From Boesenbergia rotunda (Eukaryota; Streptophyta; Magnoliopsida; Zingiberales; Zingiberaceae), in assembly GCA_024364735.1 (NCBI GenBank), contig JAGFNQ010001195.1, positions 1,185,827 to 1,249,826 on the forward strand: DNA of 64,000 bases. The letters are read 5' to 3'. Below, one piece after another: positions 10,194 to 21,300 of this stretch; position 1 is the first letter of the stretch; each line of letters opens with the position of its first letter. Made by a program: the position numbers and the translations under genes. Under the pieces are notes generated by a model, which was not told the DNA's origin, made no database searches, and saw only the letters and a list, made by a program, of their open reading frames with translations.

Positions 10194-11189
10194 TGATCCC
10201 GGCCCAGCTTGCGTGTAGCTCGGCCGGTTAGCCTGACACCCCGTCGAAAGGTCCCACGGGCCTAGCAAGCTGAGTCACCCAAGCAGATAGCAGGGAGTCC
10301 TGGCTCGTTTTACGGAGGAGCGGTAAGAGGTCGGCACCGGCCAAGGGGCCGACCGCCGAGAGGCAGGAGGCCCAAGTCCGAGAACTCCCGAACTGGGAAA
10401 CCCCGAGCCTCCAACCACCCTACTCCCGACTCCAGGGAGTTCCCTAACCAGGGAACCGCCGAACGCCCAACCGCCCGACCCAGGGCCAGGTCGGGTAGAT
10501 CAGTTCTAAGCATCCCCTAGCTCGACCACTCACTCAGGCGACCCGAGAGCGGGCGAATCGAATACATCTCCGCGCCCCCAACTCGGGGCGTACCCTACGT
10601 CACTCGGAGACATTACGCTTGACCTGGCTGATATCACTCGAGCCAGCCGGTCGGCAACCTACCTCAAGACCGGACCTTCCTTACGCCACACCCACTCCAT
10701 TGCATCACATATACAACCGTGGTACAGGGGTCAGCGGCCCCTTACTTATTCATGACACACGTTGCAGATGTTCCGAGGACTCTGTACTACCGTACTATCC
10801 GGGCTCCCCGCGTCATGCCGCCCTTCGACGGGTCAGGCAGAGCGGCGCCGATCGGTGCCTTCCTGAGAGCTGACAAGCGCCCACATCCCTGTTTGCCGCG
10901 GGTACCAAAAGATGATTGACACAGATAGGGGTTGTCAGCTCCCCCGACTATATAAGCTCCTCCCCTCCTCATTCTGCAGGTATGCACGATCGTGCTCTCG
11001 TCTCCTAATTCCTTTGCTCTACCATACTCCTGCGGATACTAACTTGACCGTCGGAGGGATTAACCGGAGATTTTTCCCAGCGGATTGCTAACGGTCATTT
11101 TCTTGCAGATCGGAACCAGCGTCAGCAGCTCGCGACCTTCGAGAGACCACGTTGCTCTTGGGAGTCCATCTCACTTCACGACAGGACCA
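10194..11189 (+). repeat. 3' LTR of the gag-only retrotransposon
   Basis: 996 bp, beginning TGATCCCGGCCC and ending GGACCA, followed by the target copy CATAG. TATA box TATATAAG at 10949-10956. It differs from the 5' LTR by many substitutions and by the ~90-bp segment at about 10322-10412, so the insertion is not recent. Confidence 0.9.
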
Positions 11190-11224
11190 CATAGGATCGA
11201 TTCTAAAGGGCTTTTAATATAATA

Positions 11225-11390
11225 AATTTATCTTTTTAAAGGAAATAAATTAGTCTTCAGACTGGGAAAAGGCGATTCGTTCGTTCGCCCCCGCCAACCC
11301 ATCCCAGGGCTAACACGGAGGAGATAAATCATGGGGATTACTAGTCCGGATGTTGTGGCTAGTATATGAGGAGGACGGAACACTGACTTT
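11225..11390 (-). repeat. Right arm of the inverted repeat flanking the LTR element
   Basis: Inverted partner of 3480-3650, read here as aaaaggcgattcgttcgttcg and ctagtccggatgttgtggct. It lies just outside the target duplication of the retrotransposon. Confidence 0.7.
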
Positions 11391-12497
11391 ATTAGATTTT
11401 GACCCCTAAATCTTATGCTAAAAATACTCATACATTAATTATCAGTCTATTCCATGGGACGAATAAATTAATCTTCAAGATAGTACAGAAGGTAGACATA
11501 TGTAATATAATTTGTAAAGGTAGATATTTTTTTCATCATATATTTTTAATCCATATATTTTAATTTATTTTCCTTTATATTCATGAGTTCAACTCTATTG
11601 TTGAGATAGATGATGAAAAAGGATGTCAATATATTTTTCTATTAATTTGAGATGTCTTTTTACCTTATTTGTTATTTGTTAGGCTTGTTCATGATCATAA
11701 CATTATATTTGAGTAAAGATGACGTTCAGTATTATCGACTTTTTGATTAAATATAAATAGATAAATTATAAAGATATTTTATCATATTACACTAATACTT
11801 TGTATGAGTGAGATTAAATATCATGAGATATTTGATATTCGTTGAAAATTAATTTCATAATCTATTAAAATAATTATTTTCAAATATCAACTTATACCAT
11901 TTTCTTGGGACGATGCATAATATTATAGCTTATGAATAATCAAGAGTGACCGCTCCTATCATTTTTAATAATATTATTTTTATATAATTTTTATTTTTAT
12001 ATATTGTTTGATCTCTTTAATATTAAATATTTATAATTGCTCTACTGATATTTTTTTTTAACACGTTCAAATTATTTGACGGACTAAATTATTTTTTTCT
12101 CTATTTCTCAAATCTCAATTAAAATATATATAATGTATCCTTACAAGATTAAAAATTCGTTGTTATAATAATTATTTTAACTTAGTATATGGTCCTCCAA
12201 ATCTGGAATTCTAAATCCCAGCAAATAATGTATTTGAGATCCATTATTTGTCGGTGTTGAATAAAAGAGAGACATTGATTTGACTCCACCCCTTCAATTA
12301 AGGAAAACATGGTGCAATCCAAACACTCTGGGGCAGCATCAAACCAAGTCCACTTTCCCCACTCGTGAACACTTATGCACTCTCGTCGGATTAGGGGAAA
12401 AAACAGGGACGTTAAATTACAAAAACGTCGAGGCATTTCTATCTCTTTAAAAATCTACAACCACGAGTTGACTCTAAGAACGAAAGCTACGTGCCTC
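11391..12497. other. AT-rich intergenic sequence
   Basis: No open frame with recognisable homology and no clear repeat structure were seen in this 1.1-kb stretch. Confidence 0.6.
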
Positions 12498-12745
12498 CGG
12501 AGCTATAGAACAACATTAAAATGGTTAATTATTATCTTAAATATTCACGGTATGATTCCTAACTATAACACATTTATAGGAATTTCTTTTCTAAATGGGG
12601 CACGAACTCTGGGACGCTGGACTTCTAGACTACCCAATGCAAGCGCATCCCGATTTACCCTAGCGACCGGTGGAAAATTTCCGTAAGATCGGACTGATCG
12701 CCTAAGATTGAAAAAACCTCGTTAATCATTTTTTTAATATCGCAA
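12498..12745 (+). mobile_element. tRNA-derived SINE, degenerate copy 1
   Basis: Body matches the better-preserved SINE at 28537-28788: ctaaatggggcacgaactctgggacg, ggacttctagacta, gatttaccctagcgaccgg (in pieces), ending in a T-rich tail cattttttta. The tRNA-related head is weak; only ggtatgattcc remains of box B. Confidence 0.75.
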
Positions 12746-12831
12746 GCTACGTGATAGATAATGGATTGATTATTAATATCTGAACTTATCATTTTATAAT
12801 TTAAGATTAAAGTTTGATATAGTGAATATAC

Positions 12832-13070
12832 TTGTACTAGTCATAATATTTGGACTAATCGTTATCTTATATATTCACGGTTCAATCTCCAGCTATAACA
12901 TATTTTACAAAAAAAATGTTCTTTCAAAAGAGCCGTGAACTCTAGGGTGTTGGGCTTCTAGACTGTCCATTGCGAGTAATCTCAATTTACCCTGATAATC
13001 GATGAAAACTTTATATGGGATCGAGCCAGTCATCTTAAATTCATTTACTACTTAGTTCAATATTTATAAC
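12832..13070 (+). mobile_element. tRNA-derived SINE, degenerate copy 2
   Basis: Same family: cacggttcaatctccagctataac (box B region), gccgtgaactctagggtg, ttgggcttctagactg and aatttaccctgataatcg. It lies about 100 bp after copy 1 in the same orientation. Confidence 0.75.
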
Positions 13071-13079
13071 ATCTAAATT

Positions 13080-13825
13080 AGTAACGACAATTTACCAAAA
13101 GGCGTACCTAAGAATTGGAAATTACCAATTCCGTATCATAGTTTCTATTTTACCAAAGGGTGCATGCCTTTATGTGAACTTCCTTTTATACCCCTCCTTC
13201 TGACTGCTGTCTTTCTCATTCTCTCTCTCAGCAACAAATTTCGAGACGGTAACACGTGACTTTTATTTTAAAATAATATATTATGAAATCGACGCTAAAA
13301 ACGTAAGATAAAAATTAAAAAAATATTTCAGTTAAAAATAACTCATCCAACGTGATTTAAAAATATAAATAAATAATTTTTATATTTAATTAATAAAAAT
13401 TAATATATTAAATAATATTTAATAAATATATTAATATATATAAAAAATTCAAAAAAAACGTATGCTGCAGCAATAAAAAAACAAAAAAAATTCAAAAAAA
13501 ACGAATTCAGAAAAAAAAACGTAAAAAAAATTCAAAAAAAAACGAATTCAGAAATCAAAAAGAAAATGCAAAAAAAAATTCAAAAAAAAAGGAATTCAGA
13601 AATTAAAAAAAACGTTGCTGCAGAAATTAAAAAAAAACTGGGCCTGAAATATTTTATTTCAGGCCCACGCTGGGCCTGAAATATTTTGATTCAGGCCCGA
13701 CGTGGAATCAAAATTTTTTTTATTTTAAAAATATATTAATATATAAAAAAAACTATCAAAACACTTAATTTGAAATTAAAATGCAGGGTCTGAAGTCACG
13801 CTAGGAGGGCCTGAACATAGATGTG
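13080..13825. repeat. A-rich repeat region with two hairpins
   Basis: Holds a low-complexity stretch (13445-13635) built from variants of aaaaaaattcaaaaaaaacg, then two adjacent hairpins at 13640-13666 and 13672-13698 with arms GGGCCTGAAATA-type and TTTCAGGCCC. The opening part (ttaccaaaaggcgtacc...) resembles 16080-16210, so both regions descend from one repeat family. No gene. Confidence 0.6.
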
Positions 13826-14803
13826 ATGTCCATCAGTGAATTTTGGTCAAAACCCACTGATTTTTCTAAACTACTCCTATTTGATTTGTGATATCTAATA
13901 TATAGATGTTTGGACACCTAAAACATCATCTCCTACCTCTACCCTCTCTATTGATATGGAGTTTTCAGAAATCTAGATATGGGAGGTCCATCAGTGGGTT
14001 TTGGTCAAAACTCACTGATATTTCTAAACTACTCCTATTTGATTAGTGATATCTAATATATAGATGTTTGGACACCTAAAACATCATCTCCTACCTCTAC
14101 CCTCTCTATTCATATGGAGTTTTCAGAAATCCAGATATGGGAGGTCCATCAGTGAGTTTTGGTCAAAACTCACTGATATTTCTAAACTACTCCTATTTGA
14201 TTGATGATATCTAATATATAGATGTTTGGACACCTAAAACATCATCTCCTACCTCTACCCTCTCTATTCATATGGAGTTTTGAGAAATCCAGATATGGGA
14301 GGTCCATCAGTGAGTTTTGGTCAAAACTCACTGATATTTCTAAACTACTCCTATTTGATTGGTGATATCTAATATATAGATGTTTGGACACCTAAAACAT
14401 CATCTCCTACCTCTACCCTCTCTATTCATATGGAGTTTTCAGAAATCCAGATATGGGAGGTCCATCAGTGAGTTTTGGTCAAAAGTCACTGATATTTCTA
14501 AACTACTCCTATTTGATTGGTGATATCTAATATATAGATGTTTGGACACCTAAAACATCATCTCCTACCTCTACCCTCTCTATTGATATGGAGTTTTCAG
14601 AAATCCAGATATGGGAGGTCCATCAGTGAGTTTTGGTCAAAACCCACTGATTTTTCTAAACTACTCCTATTTGATTTGTGATATCTAATATATAGATGTT
14701 TGGACACCTAAAACATCATCTCCTACCTCTACCCTCTCTATATGGAGTTTTCAGAAATCCAGATATGAAAGGTTTATCAGTGAGTTTTGGTCAAAAGATA
14801 ACT
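13826..14803. repeat. 158-bp tandem array, six units plus a partial unit
   Basis: The anchor ctactcctat falls at 13871, 14029, 14187, 14345, 14503 and 14661: exactly 158 bp each time. Units are nearly identical (gatatctaatatatagatg, ggacacctaaaacatcatct). Each contains an imperfect palindrome with arms TCAGTGAGTTTT and AAAACTCACTGA separated by four bases (for example 14149-14176). No open frame of interest. The near-identity of units indicates recent amplification or gene conversion. Confidence 0.95.
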
Positions 14804-15243
14804 CGGGTAATTCAACAGTTAAATTAAAATTATTTTTTATAATTTTAATTTATTGTAAATTTTTCAAAAGAGGTACATCCTCCAAAGATACCCAGAACAA
14901 CCAATATTTTTTACCACGTTGAGACCGCAAACTGACGGCGAGGACACGAGCTGCAGCCATAGCAGCACGTGTTACGGCCGTCACAGCCTCTATGCGATCG
15001 CAACGAGGACTTAACCGGCCTCTGGGCAGCCATACTCAATCGTGGCTGCCGAAGGATTTCATTCTTTTTGTTTTTTTTTTCCACTGGCCTTTCCCATCTC
15101 ATCGGCCCTAACAGAGCATTAATTAGAGGACCAATACGTCTTATTAAAAGGCAAAAAAATAAAATAAAAGGACATTTTAAATTATATAAATAATTAAAAA
15201 ATAAAAATAGAAAACACCCATTAGATATTTTATGTGTTAATTG
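14804..15243. other. Intergenic sequence, no gene seen
   Basis: Includes a short GC-richer patch (about 14920-15050) without recognisable coding content. A minus-strand open frame that spans it runs into the foldback element and looks accidental. Confidence 0.5.
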
Positions 15244-15945
15244 GAGAAAACTCCCCAATCCCAAATTTGTCTTTGCATGTACTCCCCACTTGATAAATTT
15301 TTTGTATTCACTCCATGATGGATTGAGTATAAAAGAGTGAAAACTCAGTATACATTGTAAAGATTTGAGTATAAATTGTTTGAGATTGAGTACTAATTTC
15401 AGAAATTTGAGTACAAAGTTTCGATGATCCCTCATATGAAAATCTTGATGTGGTGAGTATAAAAGAGTGAAAACTCAATATACATAATAAAGATTTGAGT
15501 ATAAATTATTTGAGATTGAATACTAATTTAAGAAACTTGAGTATAAAATTTTGGTGATCTCTCATATGAAAATCTTGATGTGGTGGATACAACCTCACAT
15601 ACTCAAATTTTTAAATTTTATACTCAAATTTTTTCAAATAATACTCAATCTAAATCAATTCATACTTAAATTTTGATAATGTATACTGAAATTTTTACTA
15701 TATACTGAAACAATGTATACTCAAATTTTTTCAAATAATACTCAAATTTCTTAAATTAGTACTCAATCTCAAACAATTTATACTCAAATCTTTACGATTT
15801 ATACTGAATTTTTACTCTTTTATGCTAATAAAAAAATAACACACAAAACTATCTTGTCAATCCCATCAGGGAGTGCATGCAAAGAAATTTTTGGTTGGGG
15901 AGTGCATGCAAAGCCCAATTTGATGTTGGAGAGTTTTCTCAAATT
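15244..15945. mobile_element. Foldback/MITE-like element, ~700 bp
   Basis: Left end gagaaaactccccaatcc...ctttgcatgtactcccca matches the reverse complement of the right end ggggagtgcatgcaaagccc...ttggagagttttctc. Internal sequence is also largely inverted: gagtataaattgtttgagat on the left against tctcaaacaatttatactca on the right, with partial direct duplications (gagtataaaagagtgaaaactca at about 15332 and 15456, in pieces). No coding capacity. Resembles 2240-3330 in design. Confidence 0.75.
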
Positions 15946-16089
15946 TTCCCATATTTTATCTTGAAAATATATTTACTTTCAGTTCGGACACAAGTTAATC
16001 ATAATTAAATTTCATAATATTCAAATTTATTTGATAAAGTAATTAAGTTAAATTTAAAATGATGAGTGGTTAAATAATTGTCGACAAAT
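15946..16089. other. AT-rich spacer
   Basis: Short AT-rich stretch with no gene or clear repeat. Confidence 0.5.
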
Positions 16090-16760
16090 TTATCAAAAGG
16101 TGTATTTAAATTTATGAATTGATAAAAAAAGCGTATTATATTTTGGTATTTATTAAAGGATGCATTAAATTTATTATTTTTTCTGTTTTATCCCTCAATT
16201 ATTTTTTTCTTTTTCCTCTCTCGTACATATAATTTCTTATGATTTTTCTCTCTAGTATGCATGTAACATCTCTTTTTTACCTCTCTCTTCTTTTCTTACT
16301 TCTCCCTTTTGGAGGCATGCATAACGTCCATATTAGAATTACGCGTTAGGCCTGATATGAAATAATATTAGACCTAAATGTGACCATGATATGATTTCAT
16401 ATCAAGTTCATAATCATATCAAGTCCACGTTGAACCTGATATGATTCATATCAGGCTCACGGGGTTAGGATTTGACTAATTTTTCTAATAAAATTTTAAT
16501 ACCTTCAGAGAAGTCGAAATATATAATGGACAACACCGTTGAACTCCTTACAATCTCAAAAATTTATAGAATCCGAAATAGGTCCAATCGGACCTGTCTA
16601 AAATCATCAATAGATTTTGGCCAAAATTCACTGATCGACCATCTCAGACTCAACATGAGCTTACTTGATTTTTGGAGTCTCAAAAAATTTTATCTATATT
16701 TTTTTTTAGCTTTGCCATTCTCTTTAGTTGAGACATTAATTAAGTAAACTACCAAGCTCA
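16090..16760. repeat. Diverged relative of the 13.1-13.85 kb repeat
   Basis: Shares the order of landmarks with 13080-13850: tttatcaaaaggtgtattt, a pyrimidine-rich ctctctc part, inverted motifs around cctgatatgattcatatcagg (16436-16456), and gattttggccaaaattcactga near 16615, which corresponds to the palindrome of the 158-bp unit. No gene. Confidence 0.5.
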
Positions 16761-17539
16761 TCATTAATAAAACATTAATGAAAAAAAAATTCATTAAGTG
16801 TGAAACATGACAATAAAGCATGGGAAAACTGATAATGTTTTCATTAATGAAAGGGACTATCTATTACAACATTATGATTTAAGCTCATCATTAATAAGGC
16901 ATGGAAAAACTGATAATGTTGCTCTATGAAAAATTTATTCAAGAGATTGACCGAATCGAACTGATAATAAAATTGAAATATTGAATTATCAAGCTGTTCC
17001 AGTGATATCAATTTGGAGCAAAGGAGAAACTTAAATAGTAATTGAAGTAGAAATTTACCAAAAAAAATCAAGCAAACTGTTTGAGTAATCAAAAATGATT
17101 TTTCATTTAATCATGCACGAAATTAAATCAAGGGATCAAGCAAGAAGAGTAGGAAACTCTATCTAAATCGAAGCCTCAGGGTTTATGCGTATGTAGTGTC
17201 GGTGGGTGCCTGGCAATGTGACGGCGACGACGCAATTATGCGCCGACCATGGCACTTTGAAAGTTGTTGGCTGTGGCGGTAGGTGGTGGCGGTGGCGATT
17301 GCGGTTGACAGTGGATAATTGTTAGTAAAGATCTTAGGTTTGAGTTACGAGGCTGATGGAACGTAAATATCTGTTTTATGTGTAAAAAGTCTCTCCCCGA
17401 ATCTATTGTCTTCTCAGTCACCGTGATTTATCTTCTCAATGTTAATCCTGAGACGGACTAACGGGGACGCTGAAGACGAGAGGAACCGGGGAAAGTATAC
17501 AGAAAAGACAGTTTTTTCTATTATATTTAGTATTAGTTA
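16761..17539. other. Intergenic sequence with a short duplicated motif
   Basis: The phrases aagctcatcattaata and aaactgataatgtt each occur twice (about 16752-16840 and 16880-16920). A GGT-rich patch at 17260-17300 is low-complexity. No gene recognised. Confidence 0.5.
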
Positions 17540-17913
17540 GCGATCCCGGTTCGGTGAGTCCTTTCTTCCGTGATGAACTGTTGGCATCAGTCCTACATTT
17601 TGTCTCTGTAGACCGAGGAGAAAGGGGGTTCAGCGGGAAGAGGTATTGATAAGACCATTTACTATTTCATGAAGCTCGATCTCCCCCCAGATGAACCATA
17701 TAGCCAAGAGAAATCATAAACCAGAATAGAAGAGCTTGCCCCACCCATGAGTAAATATTTCGTAGTAACCTCATTAGACCGTACATCTCTCTTGGTATAT
17801 CCAGACAATAGGTACGAACATAAATTGAAACATTCTAAAGCTACAAAGATAGTTATTAAATTGTTAGCACCGCATAAAAATATTCCTCCTAGAGTAGCTG
17901 TTAATACTTTCGT
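17540..17913 (-). pseudogene. ndhB: Nuclear plastid DNA insertion with ndhB fragment
   Basis: The minus strand of 17913-17650 translates to a piece of NdhB (plastid NAD(P)H dehydrogenase subunit 2): LTATLGGIFLCGAN, ECFNLCSYLLSGYTKRDVRS, KYLLMGGASSSILVYDFSWL, YGSSGG. One extra G in the run gggggg (17680-17695 region) shifts the frame before EIELHEIVNGLIN. Several residues differ from plastid NdhB and most are C-to-T or G-to-A changes. The adjoining 17540-17645 (gtgatgaactgttggcatcag, in part) looks like another plastid inverted-repeat segment from near trnV/rps12, from memory and less certain. This is a dead transfer from the chloroplast. Confidence 0.85.
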
Positions 17914-18379
17914 CTTTTGCCACTTGACCTTAAGTTAATTAAGACAATTAACCTACTTACTTCTCTTCCATTCACATAAATATGATAGTGATAAAAATAA
18001 TTATTACTTAATTAAAATTAAAATTAAAATTTTAATAGGGATGAATATTTTAAAAATTAATTTTTAAAAATGCATGAATGGTAGATCGTATTTATAATAA
18101 AAAAAATCATCTATTTAAATTTAATAAGACTAAATTTAAACATCCGAATTATATATATATAAAAACTTACCACCTCTTCTGAATCCAAACAGAAATACAT
18201 AGCCCACGTATTTTGCGAAGGAAAGAAAAATAAAATTAAAAAATCGCCGCTTCAGAAGCAGAACTCATTAGTCATCGGCGTCGGAGACTCGGAGCAAGAA
18301 ACCCTACGAAAGGTAGCTGCTGGTGCACACCCGAGCAAGAGGCGGAGGAAAGTTAACGTCGTCGGGGAAATAGCAGGCG
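17914..18379. other. Upstream region of the carrier gene
   Basis: AT-rich sequence passing into a GC-richer leader from about 18245. The 5' UTR of the carrier gene should lie here, but no single core promoter element stands out. Confidence 0.4.
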
Positions 18380-18388
18380 ATGCTATGA
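18380..18388 (+). promoter_or_regulatory. Minimal uORF overlapping the carrier start codon
   Basis: ATG CTA TGA: an upstream ATG in another frame whose stop overlaps the first of two tandem in-frame ATGs (18385 and 18388) of the carrier gene. Such short overlapping uORFs can lower or tune initiation; here that is inference only. Confidence 0.4.
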
Positions 18389-21300
18389 TGGCTCTATCGT
18401 CCTCCTACCCAAATGTGATCGGAAATCCGGCGTCCTGCTCCCCCACATGGCCGCCACTCAGCGACTTCTTTGGTAAGCGCTCTCATCTTATCCCGAGTGA
18501 CTATCTCGTCATGTTTCCATGGTTCTTGGATTCTTTGGTGTAATTTCTTACTTCACACTTAACGTGATCGGGTTTCGAACTTTCCCTCTTTGCGGAATTA
18601 CTTTGACGTGTATAGTTATGGTCATTGCTGTTTGTGATTTAGTGTGGAGGGAGTTCTTGTGGGGAGCATTGGCTGGTGGATTTGGTGAGGGTATGATGCA
18701 CCCAATCGACACCCTGAAAACAAGAATCCAGAGTCAGGCTGTTATTTCTGGCAATCAGGTATGGATATGTTTGTAAGTGAGATTCACAATGGATTTTCTT
18801 GTAGAATATGCCTTTGTTCCTGATTTTTATTGTTTAATTTTATCAGGCCCAGAAGAATATCTTGCAGATGGCCAGAACTGTGTGGGTGTCCGATGGACTA
18901 AGAGGTATATAATTCTTGCGTGCTTTTCATTATTAGGAAATTTATTTTCCTTTTGTTATTATTATAAGATTATCTTTTGCAGTCAATGATCCCAATTACA
19001 TATAGTTCTTTGGTTTGTCAAGTTAAACCATGGCTTATCTATGATATAGATACTTGGATAAGTTTACTTGTGTATACCAGTTGGATATTTATGATGCCCT
19101 CAATGAAATAGACTATAGAGCATTGAAGTTGAACCTTTCTTCAGCCCTTTGTTTTCATTACATAATATACAGAAGATAGTTGATGAACTATGTATTGCTT
19201 GCATCATTTTTTAACTTCAAAAGATGCAATATTTAAGCTCTTCACAGGATGTGTTTGACAGATTCTTCTGAAATATGTGTTGAAATACTAGATGAGTATG
19301 CACAACAAGTCAGACATTTTTTATGATTTAGTTTCTGTCTTGCAAAGAATCAAATTGACATGTGTGGAATTGTTTGCTGAGAAAATGTTGGCATGCATTT
19401 GTTTTGGAAAATTTTCTTAGTTTTTCAATTTGTGAAATTGGGTTTGCTTAAAATTTTCCAACAAAGAAAATACATGCTTTCTGATGATTTGTTTTTATAT
19501 CTTTATGGAATTTTTGTCTTCTTTGTATAAAATAATTTTTTTGGAGATTAGAGATGTCACGCCCCGAGACCCAGGAGCCGCTGATCCAATAGAAAATCGG
19601 ACAGCACCTCCCCTGTCCGGCGGACAATTTACACATACACACAGATAATATAACACAACCACGCAGTTTAAAGGGCCTCAGGCCTCAGATATATGCAGAA
19701 ATAACAGTTATATAATTATAACTATCGAAAAACCAAATCCGAACTCACCTGAGCTGCCAGGAGGCAGGAACAAACCAAAATCGAACGAAGTCCAACATAG
19801 GACTCAAAAGTACAATATCATCAAATAGAACGTGCATACATGTTCAAAACATAACAGCGGAAGCATAGAAATACTACAGGGTCCATAACAAAACCACGTA
19901 AACCAAAAAGAGCTCCTCTGGAGCTGGGGACTGGCTGCTAGGGATCTCCTGGCAGGCATCAACCTGAAATAAAATGTATGGCAACGGGGTGAGTCCATAG
20001 CTCAGCGGATACCCAACAGATATGCATAGAAAGTTATACCAACAATAAGAGTTCAGCTAATACAGTCTCATATCAACAGTAGGGAAAGACTAGTACTGAA
20101 CATACTGAGGTAGATACATACCTGAATCCATCTAACCTGTACAGAGGGTATGAAATACCAGTGGAATACCAATAGACAGATAATCACAGATAACAAGTCT
20201 CCAGTATATGCGATGTCAAACAAGTGCAGCAAATAAGTGCAGCAAACAATGCACGATGCAAAATATGCACATGGTGCAATGCCATGGTCACCCCCTAACT
20301 CCAGTCAAGCCACCGAGACAGACGATACTGTGTCGGCCGAGTGGGTAGAGCTGTGACACTGTCCGTACTCTGCCATCACTGCTCCTGAGTGACCGAGAGG
20401 ACAGGATGCTGGTGGAGCTATCGCTCCGCCCCATGTATATATGGGGGAGATATCTCTCTCATCTTCTCTGGTCTATGGGTAGAGAAGGGATCCCTGCTTG
20501 CTACCACGCTCCGAAACCACTACCCCTGAGCGGACGAGCGGAGCACTACAGAGCAAATGCACACACCCAGCGGTATCCACTAACCCATGAGTGGCCGTGT
20601 GTGCATATCATGTGCCGGAAGACGATTAGGCTCAACCACAAGGGAGTCGCTGATCGCCGGCATGCAACAATGCAAGGATGGTGTATGATAGATACACATA
20701 CCTCCCTCCCCAAGTCCTCAGTATACTAAGTCTCAATCTGAAATCCTATAACAGGAAATACAGGTAACCTACAAGGTATACTGACTGGAAACTACAAATC
20801 CCTCAAGGTCAAAGGCAGGAGATACAACACGATCTCTAAGCATACATATAGTTATGACAATACCTGAGACTGTATGGAACTACAACATACTAACTCAAGG
20901 GTAAACCACATGTATCCAGAACAAGTATAATAACTCAGGGATAAACAACAAGTATCCAGAACAGGTATAATAAACAGGGATAGCGTATAATCTTACTGCT
21001 ATCTATAACAGACTATGCATAATCACATGACAATATCAAAAGAGATAAGTCAAAGGGTACCCGCCTCCAAAGTGGAAGTCCGTATCAATCGAGACAGAAC
21101 CACCCGCTAATATCAGCAATAAAAATCCCAATCAAGTCCCTGTATCAAGGACAGATTTAATTAGCTATTACAAGAATAGTAACTAGCTAATTAATTCCTA
21201 ATCCATTCTAGGGTTTAACCCAATTGTCCCCTTTCCTTTAATTACGTCTGATTAAATAGAACGATTTCTAATTACTTCTCGTAATTGAAATTAGGTCCAA

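Larger units (their letters stand above)
3712..11189 (+). mobile_element. LTR retrotransposon, gag-only (no pol), with antisense ORF and tandem array
   Basis: Complete element of 7478 bp. The termini are TG...CA and the 5-bp target duplication CATAG is perfect (3707-3711 and 11190-11194). It contains two LTRs, a primer-binding-like site just after the 5' LTR, a gag-like frame (4984-5670), a 116-bp tandem array (6097-7085), a broken antisense gene (9593-7486) and a purine-rich tract before the 3' LTR. No protease, reverse transcriptase, RNase H or integrase similarity is seen, so the element must rely on enzymes from another copy. Gag of this type and the antisense PF04195-like gene point to the Ty3/gypsy side; the Tat lineage, known for antisense extra ORFs, is the best guess. 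A solo LTR of the same family is at 47823-48793. Confidence 0.9.

Noticed and set aside
14911..15435. 174-codon minus-strand frame
   Set aside because: Runs into the foldback element, is low in complexity and has no recognisable motif.
20406..20729. 107-codon frame in the intron-3 element
   Set aside because: Not preserved in the sister copy at 38750-39060, where the same sequence is non-coding.
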